Source of the DNA: Acidimicrobiia bacterium | GTDB lineage: Bacteria; Actinomycetota; Acidimicrobiia; Spongiisociales; SHLN01 | NCBI GenBank assembly: GCA_030623545.1 | Contig: JAUXLW010000089.1 | Coordinates: 1 to 5,949 of the forward strand | Length of the DNA stretch: 5,949 nucleotides | Reading direction: 5' to 3' | Shown here: in pieces, positions 1-5,949 of the stretch | Layout: every line of letters begins with the position of its first letter | Position numbering within the stretch: position 1 is the stretch's first letter | The notes under the pieces: generated by a model | The model's input: the letters and a program-made list of their open reading frames with translations, nothing else | Told to the model about the DNA's origin: nothing | The model's database searches: none | Position numbers and translations under genes: made by a program

Positions 1-1708
1 CACACAGTGCGTCCATCGTCATGACGAGCTCGCCGGCCTTCCACACTCCCTCCTCGCTGAGATCGTCACCTCCACCCCGCTCCAGTGCCTGCTCTCGGAC
101 CTTGAGGGCTGCCGCCAGCGTGGCTCCACCGGTCATTTGCGTCTGGCGTGACGCCGAGGTCGAGCCCGCCGAACCTATCTGTGACGTGTCGGTGGGTATC
201 ACCGCCACGTGCTCGATGCCCAATGCGGTCCGGACCAGCTGTGCCAGGATCGTCACCATTCCCTGGCCCACCTCCATCGCCGCGGTGTGCACTTCGGCTC
301 CTGCCGGGCTGAGGATGACCCGGGCCTCGGCGTAGTCGTCGAAGCTCTCTGAAAACGCCAGGTTCTTGATGCTCAGGGCGTAGCCGACACCCCGCTTCAC
401 GTAGGGCCGGGTTGTGGTCAAGCCGGTGCCGCCGGGTAGATGCCGCGGGTCGTCCGAGCCGTCATCCTCGATAATGGGCAACTCCATGAGGGAGTCGATT
501 ACCTCCCGGGTCGGGAGCGAGGTCTCGATAATCTGGCCGGTACAGGGGCTGGGGTCACCGGATGCCAGAGCATTGATCCGCCGCAATTTCATCGAATCCA
601 TGCCGAGCTTGGCAGCCAATTTGTCCATCTGGGTCTCATGGGCGAAACAGGTCTGTACCCCCCCGAAGCCGCGCATGGCCCCGCATGGTGGAGTGTTGGT
701 TCGGACACCGTAACCGTCCACTGCGACCGAATCGACCTTGTAGGGACCGACGGCGAAGAACGAGGCGTTGCCCATGACTGCGCCCGTGGTCGATGCATAT
801 GCCCCGCCATCGAGAAGCAACTTCGCTTCCACCCGCACGAGCCGTCCGTCCTCCTCCGCCTCGTGGCGGTACCAGAGCTTTGCCGGATGGCGGTGGACAT
901 GACCGGTGAAGCTCTCGGCCCTGTCGTAGACCATCTTCACCGGCCGGCCGGTGCGCAACGCCAGCATGCATAGGTGAATGTGCATGCTCATGTCCTCGCG
1001 GGCACCGAAGGCTCCACCGATACCCACAGGATGCTGGCGCACCTGTTCTGGCTGCACTCCGAGGCTGCGCCAGATCTGATCGTGGTCGGTGTGAATCCAT
1101 TGGCTGGTCACATAGAGGTCGACACCGCCCTCACTGTCGGGGATGGCCAGTCCCGCTTCGGTGCCGAGCGGCGCCTGATCCTGTGAGCCGACCTCATAGA
1201 AGCCCTCCACCACTACCGGGCCGGAGGCGTCTTGATCTCCTCGCCGTACCTTCACATAGCGGAATATCTCGCCCTTCTCCAGGGCCTCCTCCGAGTCGGA
1301 GAGGGGTTCGAGCTCCTCGAACTCGACGTCGACAGCGGCCGCCGCTCGCCGGGCCGTCTCGAGATCGTCGGCCGCCACCACCGCCACCGGCTCACCCCAA
1401 TAACGGGTTTCGGAATCGGCCAGCACCGGTTGATCGGGATCTTCTATGCCAAACAGCTTGCGGCCCGGCACATCCTCGAGAGTCAGCACAGCTTGTGCAC
1501 CGGGTATGGCCAGGGCCGGGCTGGTCTCCAGCCGGACTACCCGGGCATGGGCAAACGGGCTCCGGAGGGTTGCTCCCCACAACATTCCCTCGGCAAAGAG
1601 GTCGGAAACATACGCGAAGTTGCCTGTGACCTTGGGCACGCCGTCGGGCCGCAAAGTCGACTCCCCAACACCGCCCCTGACTCGGGTCGCGGTCGTGGTG
1701 TCTGTCAT
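1..1708 (-). CDS. Xanthine dehydrogenase-type molybdopterin-binding (large) subunit, 3' end outside window
   Basis: This is the catalytic subunit of a three-subunit molybdenum hydroxylase, probably xanthine dehydrogenase (hypoxanthine/xanthine to urate), resembling PucD/XdhA. I translated 569 codons with no stop or frame break; the family is usually about 750-780 residues, so roughly the last quarter, with the catalytic Glu of the C-terminal domain, lies outside. The N-terminal a/b hammerhead domain spans about residues 20-140 (RPDGVPKVTG, WGEPVAVVAADD). Cofactor and active-site motifs follow: SQDQAPLGTEA (Q176), GGAFGAREDM (F234, E238), AMRGFGGVQ (R346, F348) and MEVGQGM (479-484). ATG at 1708 overlaps the TGA of the Fe-S subunit gene as ATGA, with no Shine-Dalgarno, so translation is probably coupled. 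Family membership is firm; xanthine as substrate is inferred from the deaminase at the head of the operon. A related purine or heterocycle hydroxylase is the alternative. Confidence 0.93.
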   Translation of the reverse strand, partial: MTDTTTATRVRGGVGESTLRPDGVPKVTGNFAYVSDLFAEGMLWGATLRSPFAHARVVRLETSPALAIPGAQAVLTLEDVPGRKLFGIEDPDQPVLADSETRYWGEPVAVVAADDLETARRAAAAVDVEFEELEPLSDSEEALEKGEIFRYVKVRRGDQDASGPVVVEGFYEVGSQDQAPLGTEAGLAIPDSEGGVDLYVTSQWIHTDHDQIWRSLGVQPEQVRQHPVGIGGAFGAREDMSMHIHLCMLALRTGRPVKMVYDRAESFTGHVHRHPAKLWYRHEAEEDGRLVRVEAKLLLDGGAYASTTGAVMGNASFFAVGPYKVDSVAVDGYGVRTNTPPCGAMRGFGGVQTCFAHETQMDKLAAKLGMDSMKLRRINALASGDPSPCTGQIIETSLPTREVIDSLMELPIIEDDGSDDPRHLPGGTGLTTTRPYVKRGVGYALSIKNLAFSESFDDYAEARVILSPAGAEVHTAAMEVGQGMVTILAQLVRTALGIEHVAVIPTDTSQIGSAGSTSASRQTQMTGGATLAAALKVREQALERGGGDDLSEEGVWKAGELVMTMDALC

Positions 1709-2172
1709 CGGGGCACCATCGATTCGAGAGAACGGAGGATGGCGCTGTAGCCGGTGCAGCGGCAGATATTTCCCGACAGGGCTTCTTTGATCTCATCCGC
1801 AGTGGGCACCGGGTTGCTTTCGAAAAGATGGGCCGCGGCGACGACAATGCCGGGCGTGCAGAAACCGCACTGGACACCGCCCCCCTCAATCATGGCGGTT
1901 TGGACAGCATGCAACGTGTCCCCGTCGGCCACACCCTCCACAGTCGTGATCTCGGCGCCCTCGGCGTCGGCTGCCATGACCAGACACGAACATATCGCCC
2001 GCCCATCGAGAATCACAGTGCACGACCCACATTCGCCCTGCTCACAAGCGTTCTTCGAGCCCGGCAGACCGAGCCCTTCCCGTAAAAGCACCAGCAAGCT
2101 CTCCGACGCCCCCACCGAAGCGTCGACTTCCTGGCCGTTGATCCGCATCCGCACATCCACTAACTCAAGCAC
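1705..2172 (-). CDS. Xanthine dehydrogenase-type 2Fe-2S iron-sulfur subunit
   Basis: This small electron-transfer subunit (155 aa, normal length) passes electrons from the molybdenum site to FAD through two 2Fe-2S clusters. The N-terminal plant-ferredoxin-like domain carries C43, C48, C51 and C63 (CEQGECGSC, then ICSCL). The C-terminal helical domain carries C102 and C105 (QCGFCTPG) and C137 and C139 (NICRCTGY). All eight ligands are present. It lies between the FAD and molybdenum subunit genes, the usual arrangement of PucE/PucC/PucD-like clusters. The start is uncertain. GTG at 2172 overlaps the FAD subunit gene by 13 nt, but its only purine-rich upstream stretch (GGAAAG, 2173-2178) directly abuts it. 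GTG at 2160 overlaps the upstream TAG by 1 nt and has GGAAAGG 11 nt upstream, so the protein may begin four residues later. Function as an Fe-S subunit is certain; the exact hydroxylase substrate is inferred. Confidence 0.96.
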   Translation of the reverse strand: MLELVDVRMRINGQEVDASVGASESLLVLLREGLGLPGSKNACEQGECGSCTVILDGRAICSCLVMAADAEGAEITTVEGVADGDTLHAVQTAMIEGGGVQCGFCTPGIVVAAAHLFESNPVPTADEIKEALSGNICRCTGYSAILRSLESMVPR

Positions 2173-2957
2173 CTTTCCAGTAAACGCCTCGCCAGAACTC
2201 CCGAAGCATGCCGTCGATACGACTCCGTCGAACGATGGTCGGTGATGGGGCGCACCTCCTCTGAAACCAACCGCTGAAACTCGGTGAGGTCTGCTTCTGA
2301 GGGAGTTGCCTGGGCCGAGATCATCTCCTCGGCCCGGCGGGCCCGAAGCGGTGTGGTAGCCACCGACCCCAGTGCCACCCTGGTACGCCCATCGTCGTAG
2401 CGCATCACGCAGGCCATGACGGTGGAGATAACCATGGCGTTGCGCATCCCGACCTTGCCGAATTCCTGCCGCTCGGGGATCTCCTCAGGAAGGATCACGC
2501 TGTGAATCAACTCGCCGGGCTCAATGGCCGTGCGCTTGACACCGGTAATGAACTCATCAATCGGCAACCGGCGGGCCCTGGAGGCAGAACGCAGTTCGAT
2601 AGTCGCATCGAGCGCAGCCAGGAAGGGAAGACCGTCACCGGCCGGGCTGGCCGTACCGAGGTTGCCACCGATGGTGCCGGCAGCGCGGATCTGGGGAGAC
2701 CCGACGGTTCGGGCTGCCTGGGCCAACGCCTTATAGGGTCCCCCCTCGAGCCGGGCCCAGGTAACACCGGATCCGATGGTGCCGTTCAGCTCGGCGAGCT
2801 CTTCGACTCGTCGGAGCGCAATGATGTGCTCCGGACGTCGATGACCGAAGTTCACCTCCACCATCAGATCTGTGCCACCGGCGAGCAGCGTGGCGTCCGG
2901 AACTTGCTCCAAAGCTTGAAGTGCGGCGGTGAGATCTGCCGGCCGGTCGATGTCCAT
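2160..2957 (-). CDS. Xanthine dehydrogenase-type FAD-binding (medium) subunit
   Basis: This is the flavin subunit (265 aa) of the molybdenum hydroxylase, which takes electrons from the Fe-S clusters and gives them to NAD+ or another acceptor. The FAD-binding PCMH-type domain shows LLAGGTDLMV (residues 24-33) and the second flavin motif, VGSPQIRAAGTIGGNLG (85-101), followed by SPAGD. The C-terminal CO-dehydrogenase-flavoprotein-like domain begins near 165 (FGKVGMRNAMVISTV) and contains ALGSVATTPLRA (195-206). The length is slightly short for the family (about 270-295) but nothing conserved appears lost. ATG at 2957 is forced: the stop codon of the preceding deaminase gene is in the same frame, and only six codons (GTT to ATC), none a usual start, lie between. 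There is no Shine-Dalgarno, so reinitiation by ribosomes leaving the deaminase gene is likely. The 3' end overlaps the Fe-S subunit gene. Confidence 0.95.
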   Translation of the reverse strand: MDIDRPADLTAALQALEQVPDATLLAGGTDLMVEVNFGHRRPEHIIALRRVEELAELNGTIGSGVTWARLEGGPYKALAQAARTVGSPQIRAAGTIGGNLGTASPAGDGLPFLAALDATIELRSASRARRLPIDEFITGVKRTAIEPGELIHSVILPEEIPERQEFGKVGMRNAMVISTVMACVMRYDDGRTRVALGSVATTPLRARRAEEMISAQATPSEADLTEFQRLVSEEVRPITDHRSTESYRRHASGVLARRLLERCLS

Positions 2958-2975
2958 GATGGCGAAGCTAGCAAC

Positions 2976-4343
2976 TCAATCGAGCAGCGTCGACGCCAAT
3001 TGATTGTTCCGGGCGATCAAATCCGCAAGGTCGACGCCCACCAGTCGCCCGTCCTCCACCACCCGTCTCCCGTGCACGAAGCTGTGGTCCACCCCCACCG
3101 GAGCACAGAAGAGAATCGCGGCTACCGGGTCGTGGAGGGCACCGGCGTATTCGATCCGGTTTAGATCGAAGGCGATGAAATCGGCCGCCTTGCCGGCCTC
3201 GAGAGCTCCAAGATCGTCTCGCCCCAGGACTGCAGCGCCGCCGCGGGTCGCCATCTCCAGAGCGGTGCGAGCAGGCATGTGCGAATCCGTGAGCCGGATG
3301 TTCGAAGCTGCCGACAGCCTCGCGAGGAGCATGGCCTGGCGGGCTTCGGCGAGAAGATTGCTCCCATCATTGCTCGCCGAGCCATCGACCCCGAGGCCGA
3401 CCCTGACCCCGGCCGCCAGATAGGCCGGTATCGGCGCGATCCACGAGGCGAGCCGCATGTTGGAGGTAGGGCAGTGCGCAACGCCGGTGCCGGAGCGTGC
3501 CATTCTCTCGATCTCGTCTGAGTTGATGTGCACCGCATGGGCGAACCAAACGTCGGGGCCCATCCAATCCACCGACTCTGCCAACTCAAAGGGGCGCATC
3601 CCGAATTGCTCCAGGCAAAAGGTCTCCTCGTCGCTCGTCTCGGCCAGGTGGGTGTGCAGGTGAACTCCATGCGTGCGCGCCAGTTCAGCGGCCTCGCGCA
3701 TACCGTTGAGAGTCACAGAGAACGGCGAGCATGGCGCCACTACGAGCCGGGTCATCGCCCCGGGCCCGGCGTCGTGAAACAGGCCAATCGCCCGCTCGGT
3801 GTCAGAAAGAATCTCATCCTCCGACTCAACCACCGAATCCGGAGGCAGCCCTCCATCGCTCTCGCCGAGACTCATCGACCCCCGGGCAATATGAAATCTG
3901 ATGCCAACCCCGTCGGCCCCCGCCACCTGATCGTCGACACGGGAACCGTTGGGATATACGTAGAGGTGATCGAAGGCTGTGGTGCACCCCGACAACGCAA
4001 GCTCGGCCAGGCCGAGAGTCGTCGAGACCCTCACGTGATCAGGCGTCAGGCGGGCCCAGATCGGGTACAGGGTCGTCAGCCACTCAAACAAGGCGACATC
4101 CTGAGCTTCCGGCACCGCACGGGTCAGCGTTTGATAGAGGTGGTGATGGGTGTTGATCAGGCCCGGCATCACTACGTGCCCGGTGAGATCCACGACTTCG
4201 TCAGCATCGACGGGCAGTTCGGCAGTGGGCCCGACCTGCTCGATCCATCCGTCGCGGGCGAACAACCCGCCGTCCGCCAGCTCACGCCGCTCTTCGTCCA
4301 TGGTGGCGAGCACGGTCGCGTTCTTTACAAGCAAAGTGGCCAT
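2976..4343 (-). CDS. 8-oxoguanine deaminase-type amidohydrolase (guanine deaminase alternative)
   Basis: This is a metal-dependent aminohydrolase of the amidohydrolase superfamily (455 aa, full length). It resembles the 8-oxoguanine deaminase group (8-oxoguanine + water to urate + ammonia), often mis-named hydroxydechloroatrazine ethylaminohydrolase. A small b-sandwich at both termini surrounds a TIM barrel. Visible active-site elements are the HxH metal pair H66/H68 in NTHHHLYQTLTRA, H232 and the catalytic E235 in HLHTHLAET, H269 in FAHAVH, and the metal Asp D320 in GVDGSASNDGSNL. The HHHLYQTLTRA start and the SASNDGSN segment are what I remember of 8-oxoguanine deaminases; classical GuaD signatures are not obvious. 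It is the first gene of the operon, 18 nt before the xanthine dehydrogenase genes, so purine substrates fit either way. ATG at 4343 has no Shine-Dalgarno; a -10-like TAGCGT ends 6 nt upstream, so the mRNA may be leaderless. Deaminase class is firm; 8-oxoguanine over guanine or isoxanthopterin is moderately supported. Confidence 0.88.
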   Translation of the reverse strand: MATLLVKNATVLATMDEERRELADGGLFARDGWIEQVGPTAELPVDADEVVDLTGHVVMPGLINTHHHLYQTLTRAVPEAQDVALFEWLTTLYPIWARLTPDHVRVSTTLGLAELALSGCTTAFDHLYVYPNGSRVDDQVAGADGVGIRFHIARGSMSLGESDGGLPPDSVVESEDEILSDTERAIGLFHDAGPGAMTRLVVAPCSPFSVTLNGMREAAELARTHGVHLHTHLAETSDEETFCLEQFGMRPFELAESVDWMGPDVWFAHAVHINSDEIERMARSGTGVAHCPTSNMRLASWIAPIPAYLAAGVRVGLGVDGSASNDGSNLLAEARQAMLLARLSAASNIRLTDSHMPARTALEMATRGGAAVLGRDDLGALEAGKAADFIAFDLNRIEYAGALHDPVAAILFCAPVGVDHSFVHGRRVVEDGRLVGVDLADLIARNNQLASTLLD

Positions 4344-4355
4344 ACATGTACGCTA
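4344..4355 (-). promoter_or_regulatory. Putative leaderless promoter -10 for the purine operon
   Basis: On the minus strand TAGCGT (4355-4350) fits the TANNNT form of an extended actinobacterial -10 and is followed by 6 nt (ACATGT) before the ATG at 4343. Transcription would then begin at or next to the start codon. No convincing -35 is seen at 17-18 nt (TTATAG or TTTATA). It is a pattern match only, supported by the absence of a Shine-Dalgarno. Confidence 0.4.
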
Positions 4356-4373
4356 CCCGAACCGGACATGCGC

Positions 4374-4384
4374 TATAAAGGCTT
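4374..4384 (+). promoter_or_regulatory. Putative leaderless promoter -10 for the serB-like gene
   Basis: TATAAA (4374-4379) differs at one base from TATAAT and stands 5 nt before the GTG start at 4385, as expected for a leaderless transcript. An alternative reading is that AAAGG (4377-4381) is a weak ribosome binding site, but its 3-nt spacing to GTG is too short to be good. No -35 match is evident at 17-18 nt. Confidence 0.42.
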
Positions 4385-5215
4385 GTGCGCTGGCCTCCCT
4401 ATCGTCATGTGTTTTTCGATTGCGACTCGACCCTCACCCGGGTGGAAGGCATCGACGTGCTCGCCGAGCAATCCGGGCGGGCAGATAGCGTACAAAGCCT
4501 CACCGAGGCGGCGATGAACGGCACGGTCGACCTCGAAGACGTTTACGGTGAGCGGCTCGCTCAGATCAACCCGACCCTGGCGCAGATCCAGGCCCTGCGC
4601 CAGGTGTACAAGGACAACGCGGTGGCCGACGCCAAGATGGTGATCGCGGTTCTCCAGTACCTCGGCCACGAGACATACATCATCAGCGGGGGGCTCGAGG
4701 AACCGGTGCGAGAGTTCGGCATCTCGCTGGGAGTGCCAGGCGACCACATCCGGGCGGTGGGTGTCGAGTACGACCAACTCGTCGGGGCATGGTGGTCGCA
4801 CCACCAGGACCAGGAGGCCAGATACCTCGACTACGGCAGAGGTGCGCTTGCCGTCAGCGAGGGCAAGGAGGAGATCGTGCGGGATCTGGTAGGTCACGAA
4901 CCAGGTAGAACCCTGCTGGTCGGCGACGGCACCAGCGATCTGCTCGCCGGAGAGGTTGTCGATCTGTTCGTCGGGTACGGCGGTGTCGCCGTGCGCCCCA
5001 AAGTGCGCGAGCACGCTCCGGCCTTCATCGAAGCCACCGGCCTCGCCGCAGTGCTCCCGCTGGCCGCCGGGCCGGCAGCTATTGCCCGATTGGAGGAGCC
5101 GTCGCACCGGGCCCTGTTTTCGCAAGGGATCGTCGACGCCGAGCAATCGACTCATTTCGGTGACGCCGGCCTGGCCGCCAAACTCAAGAGCGCGGTCACG
5201 GCGCTGGCCGACTGA
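4385..5215 (+). CDS. serB: Phosphoserine phosphatase (HAD superfamily, SerB-like)
   Basis: This enzyme hydrolyses O-phosphoserine to serine, the last step of the phosphorylated serine pathway, in the cytoplasm. All HAD motifs are present: nucleophile D12 and D14 in FFDCDSTLT, S101-G102 in YIISGG, K161 in SEGKEEI, and D181/D185 in GDGTSDL. Substrate residues known from phosphoserine phosphatases also align: E21 (VEGID), M44 and R57 (GERLAQI), which favours phosphoserine over a generic HAD substrate. Motif style (EGID, GDGxxD, FVGYGG) is nearer the animal-type enzyme than E. coli SerB, and there is no N-terminal ACT domain. At 276 aa it is about 50 residues longer than that type; the extra part is C-terminal (after about 222) and unassigned. 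GTG at 4385 is forced by an in-frame TAA at 4376-4378. serA follows after 39 nt, which strengthens the assignment. Confidence 0.9.
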   Translation: MRWPPYRHVFFDCDSTLTRVEGIDVLAEQSGRADSVQSLTEAAMNGTVDLEDVYGERLAQINPTLAQIQALRQVYKDNAVADAKMVIAVLQYLGHETYIISGGLEEPVREFGISLGVPGDHIRAVGVEYDQLVGAWWSHHQDQEARYLDYGRGALAVSEGKEEIVRDLVGHEPGRTLLVGDGTSDLLAGEVVDLFVGYGGVAVRPKVREHAPAFIEATGLAAVLPLAAGPAAIARLEEPSHRALFSQGIVDAEQSTHFGDAGLAAKLKSAVTALAD

Positions 5216-5241
5216 CAGCCTCACCGGCAACAGATCGGCGG

Positions 5242-5247
5242 TACCCT
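5242..5247 (+). promoter_or_regulatory. Possible internal leaderless -10 in front of serA
   Basis: TACCCT fits TANNNT and lies 7 nt before the serA ATG at 5255, where no Shine-Dalgarno of normal spacing is seen (nearest is GGCGG, about 14 nt away). A -35-like CTGACA at 5212-5217 is too far (24-nt spacer) to pair with it. serA could equally be read only from the serB promoter. Confidence 0.3.
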
Positions 5248-5254
5248 CGACACA

Positions 5255-5949
5255 ATGTATCGAATTCTGATCTCCGACGACATCGGTTCTGAGGGCCTGG
5301 AACGGCTCGACACCTCCCCGGCCGTCGAGTACGAAGTGCAAATCGGATTGCCGCCTGATGAGCTGACCTCCATCATCGGCGGCTACGAGGCGCTAATCGT
5401 CCGCTCCGCCACCACGGTGGGGCCCGAACTGCTGGCAGGAGCCTCCCGGCTGCGGGTGATCGGGCGGGCCGGCATGGGGCTGGACAACATCGACATCCCG
5501 GTTGCCACCCAGCGGGGGATCATCGTTATGAACACACCGCAAGCCAATTCGGTGGCAACGGCCGAACAGACAATGGCTCTCATGCTGGCAACGAGCCGCC
5601 ACACACCCGAGGCCCATCAAGCGCTGGCGGAGGGCCGTTGGGAGCGCACCAGGTTCGCCGGAACCGAGCTAAACGGCAAGACGCTGGGCATCATCGGGTT
5701 CGGCCGCATCGGGCGACTCGTGGCGATGCGGGCTCAGGCCTTCGGCATGGAGGTCGTTGCCGCTGATCCATATGTCTCCGAGGAGGTGGGTCGCGAGGCC
5801 GGGGTGACGCTGGTCAACCTCGACGAGCTGTTCGCCGAATCCGACTACATCACCCTTCATACCCCGGCAACGACCGAGACCGAAAATCTGCTCACGGCCG
5901 AGGCCATCGCTTCGATGAAAGACGGTGTGGTGATTATCAACGCCGCTCG
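5255..5949 (+). CDS. serA: D-3-phosphoglycerate dehydrogenase, 3' end outside window
   Basis: This enzyme catalyses NAD-dependent oxidation of 3-phosphoglycerate to 3-phosphohydroxypyruvate, the first step of serine synthesis. The 231 residues visible cover the N-terminal substrate-domain half and most of the nucleotide-binding domain. Seen are VRSATTV (49-55), GRAGMGLDNID (70-80) with the family's G-x-G-x-DN signature, MNTPQANSVATAEQTMALML (92-111), the Rossmann GIIGFGRIGR (145-154) with acidic D171 for the NAD ribose, and LHTPAT (201-206). The sequence ends within the conserved NAARG segment, so the catalytic Arg, Glu and His and any ACT or intervening domain lie outside. Whether it is the short or long bacterial type cannot be told. 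ATG at 5255 lines up with the usual family N-terminus. Pairing with the serB-like gene gives two of the three pathway enzymes; serC is not seen. Confidence 0.94.
   Translation, partial: MYRILISDDIGSEGLERLDTSPAVEYEVQIGLPPDELTSIIGGYEALIVRSATTVGPELLAGASRLRVIGRAGMGLDNIDIPVATQRGIIVMNTPQANSVATAEQTMALMLATSRHTPEAHQALAEGRWERTRFAGTELNGKTLGIIGFGRIGRLVAMRAQAFGMEVVAADPYVSEEVGREAGVTLVNLDELFAESDYITLHTPATTETENLLTAEAIASMKDGVVIINAA

Noticed and set aside
440..1100. Several 100-180 codon frames on both strands within the molybdenum subunit region
   Set aside because: The minus-strand frame from 1708 is uninterrupted and contains all expected family motifs; the others have low-complexity composition and no motif.
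1183..1889. Pro/Arg-rich frames opposite or out of frame with the molybdenum and Fe-S subunit genes
   Set aside because: Composition is typical of shifted reading of GC-rich coding DNA, and they cross the firm ATGA gene junction at 1705-1708.
4377..4381. AAAGG as a Shine-Dalgarno for the serB-like gene
   Set aside because: It is only 3 nt from the GTG, which is too close for normal pairing; the overlapping TATAAA is a more plausible reading, though not proven.
3528..4517. Long open frame (329 codons) on the plus strand opposite the deaminase gene
   Set aside because: The encoded protein is rich in Arg, His, Gly and Pro with no recognisable motif, and the opposite strand carries a complete amidohydrolase with all active-site residues. 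It is a by-product of GC-rich codon use.
5216..5254. Terminator between serB and serA
   Set aside because: No GC-rich stem followed by a T run is present; the gap looks like an operon spacer.
4373..5341. Long open frame (322 codons) on the minus strand opposite serB and the start of serA
   Set aside because: It spans two well-supported plus-strand genes and their intergenic gap, shows no domain, and follows the third-position GC pattern expected of an antisense shadow.

Overview
This is a GC-rich, gene-dense bacterial chromosomal window with strong G/C preference at third codon positions. It holds ordinary metabolic genes and almost no intergenic DNA. Very short or overlapping gene junctions, GTG starts, the general lack of Shine-Dalgarno sequences and -10-like hexamers placed 5-7 nt before start codons suggest an actinobacterium, perhaps an uncultured deep-branching one. 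That assignment is an inference from style, not from a marker gene.

Left two thirds (1-4343, minus strand): a four-gene purine-catabolism operon. Transcription runs from 4343 leftward through an 8-oxoguanine/guanine-type aminohydrolase, the FAD subunit, the 2Fe-2S subunit and the molybdopterin subunit of a three-subunit xanthine dehydrogenase. The last gene runs off the left edge. The junctions are 18 nt apart, a 13-nt overlap and a 4-nt ATGA overlap, so translation is probably coupled. If the first enzyme is an 8-oxoguanine deaminase, its product is urate, which is also the product of xanthine dehydrogenase. The operon would then feed two purine sources into urate. If it is a guanine deaminase, it would instead supply xanthine to the dehydrogenase next to it.

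Middle (4344-4384): a 41-bp divergent intergenic region that must hold the control sites of both transcription units. Both start codons have a -10-like hexamer so close that leaderless transcripts are plausible.

Right third (4385-5949, plus strand): serine biosynthesis. A phosphoserine phosphatase of the HAD family (serB-like, closer in motifs to the animal-type enzyme) is followed after 39 nt by D-3-phosphoglycerate dehydrogenase (serA), cut by the right edge. These are the last and first steps of the phosphorylated serine pathway.

I saw no RNA genes, mobile elements, CRISPR arrays or convincing terminators, and no clearly novel system. The most interesting points are the urate-converging operon, the substitution in the dehydrogenase active site, and the compact divergent promoter.
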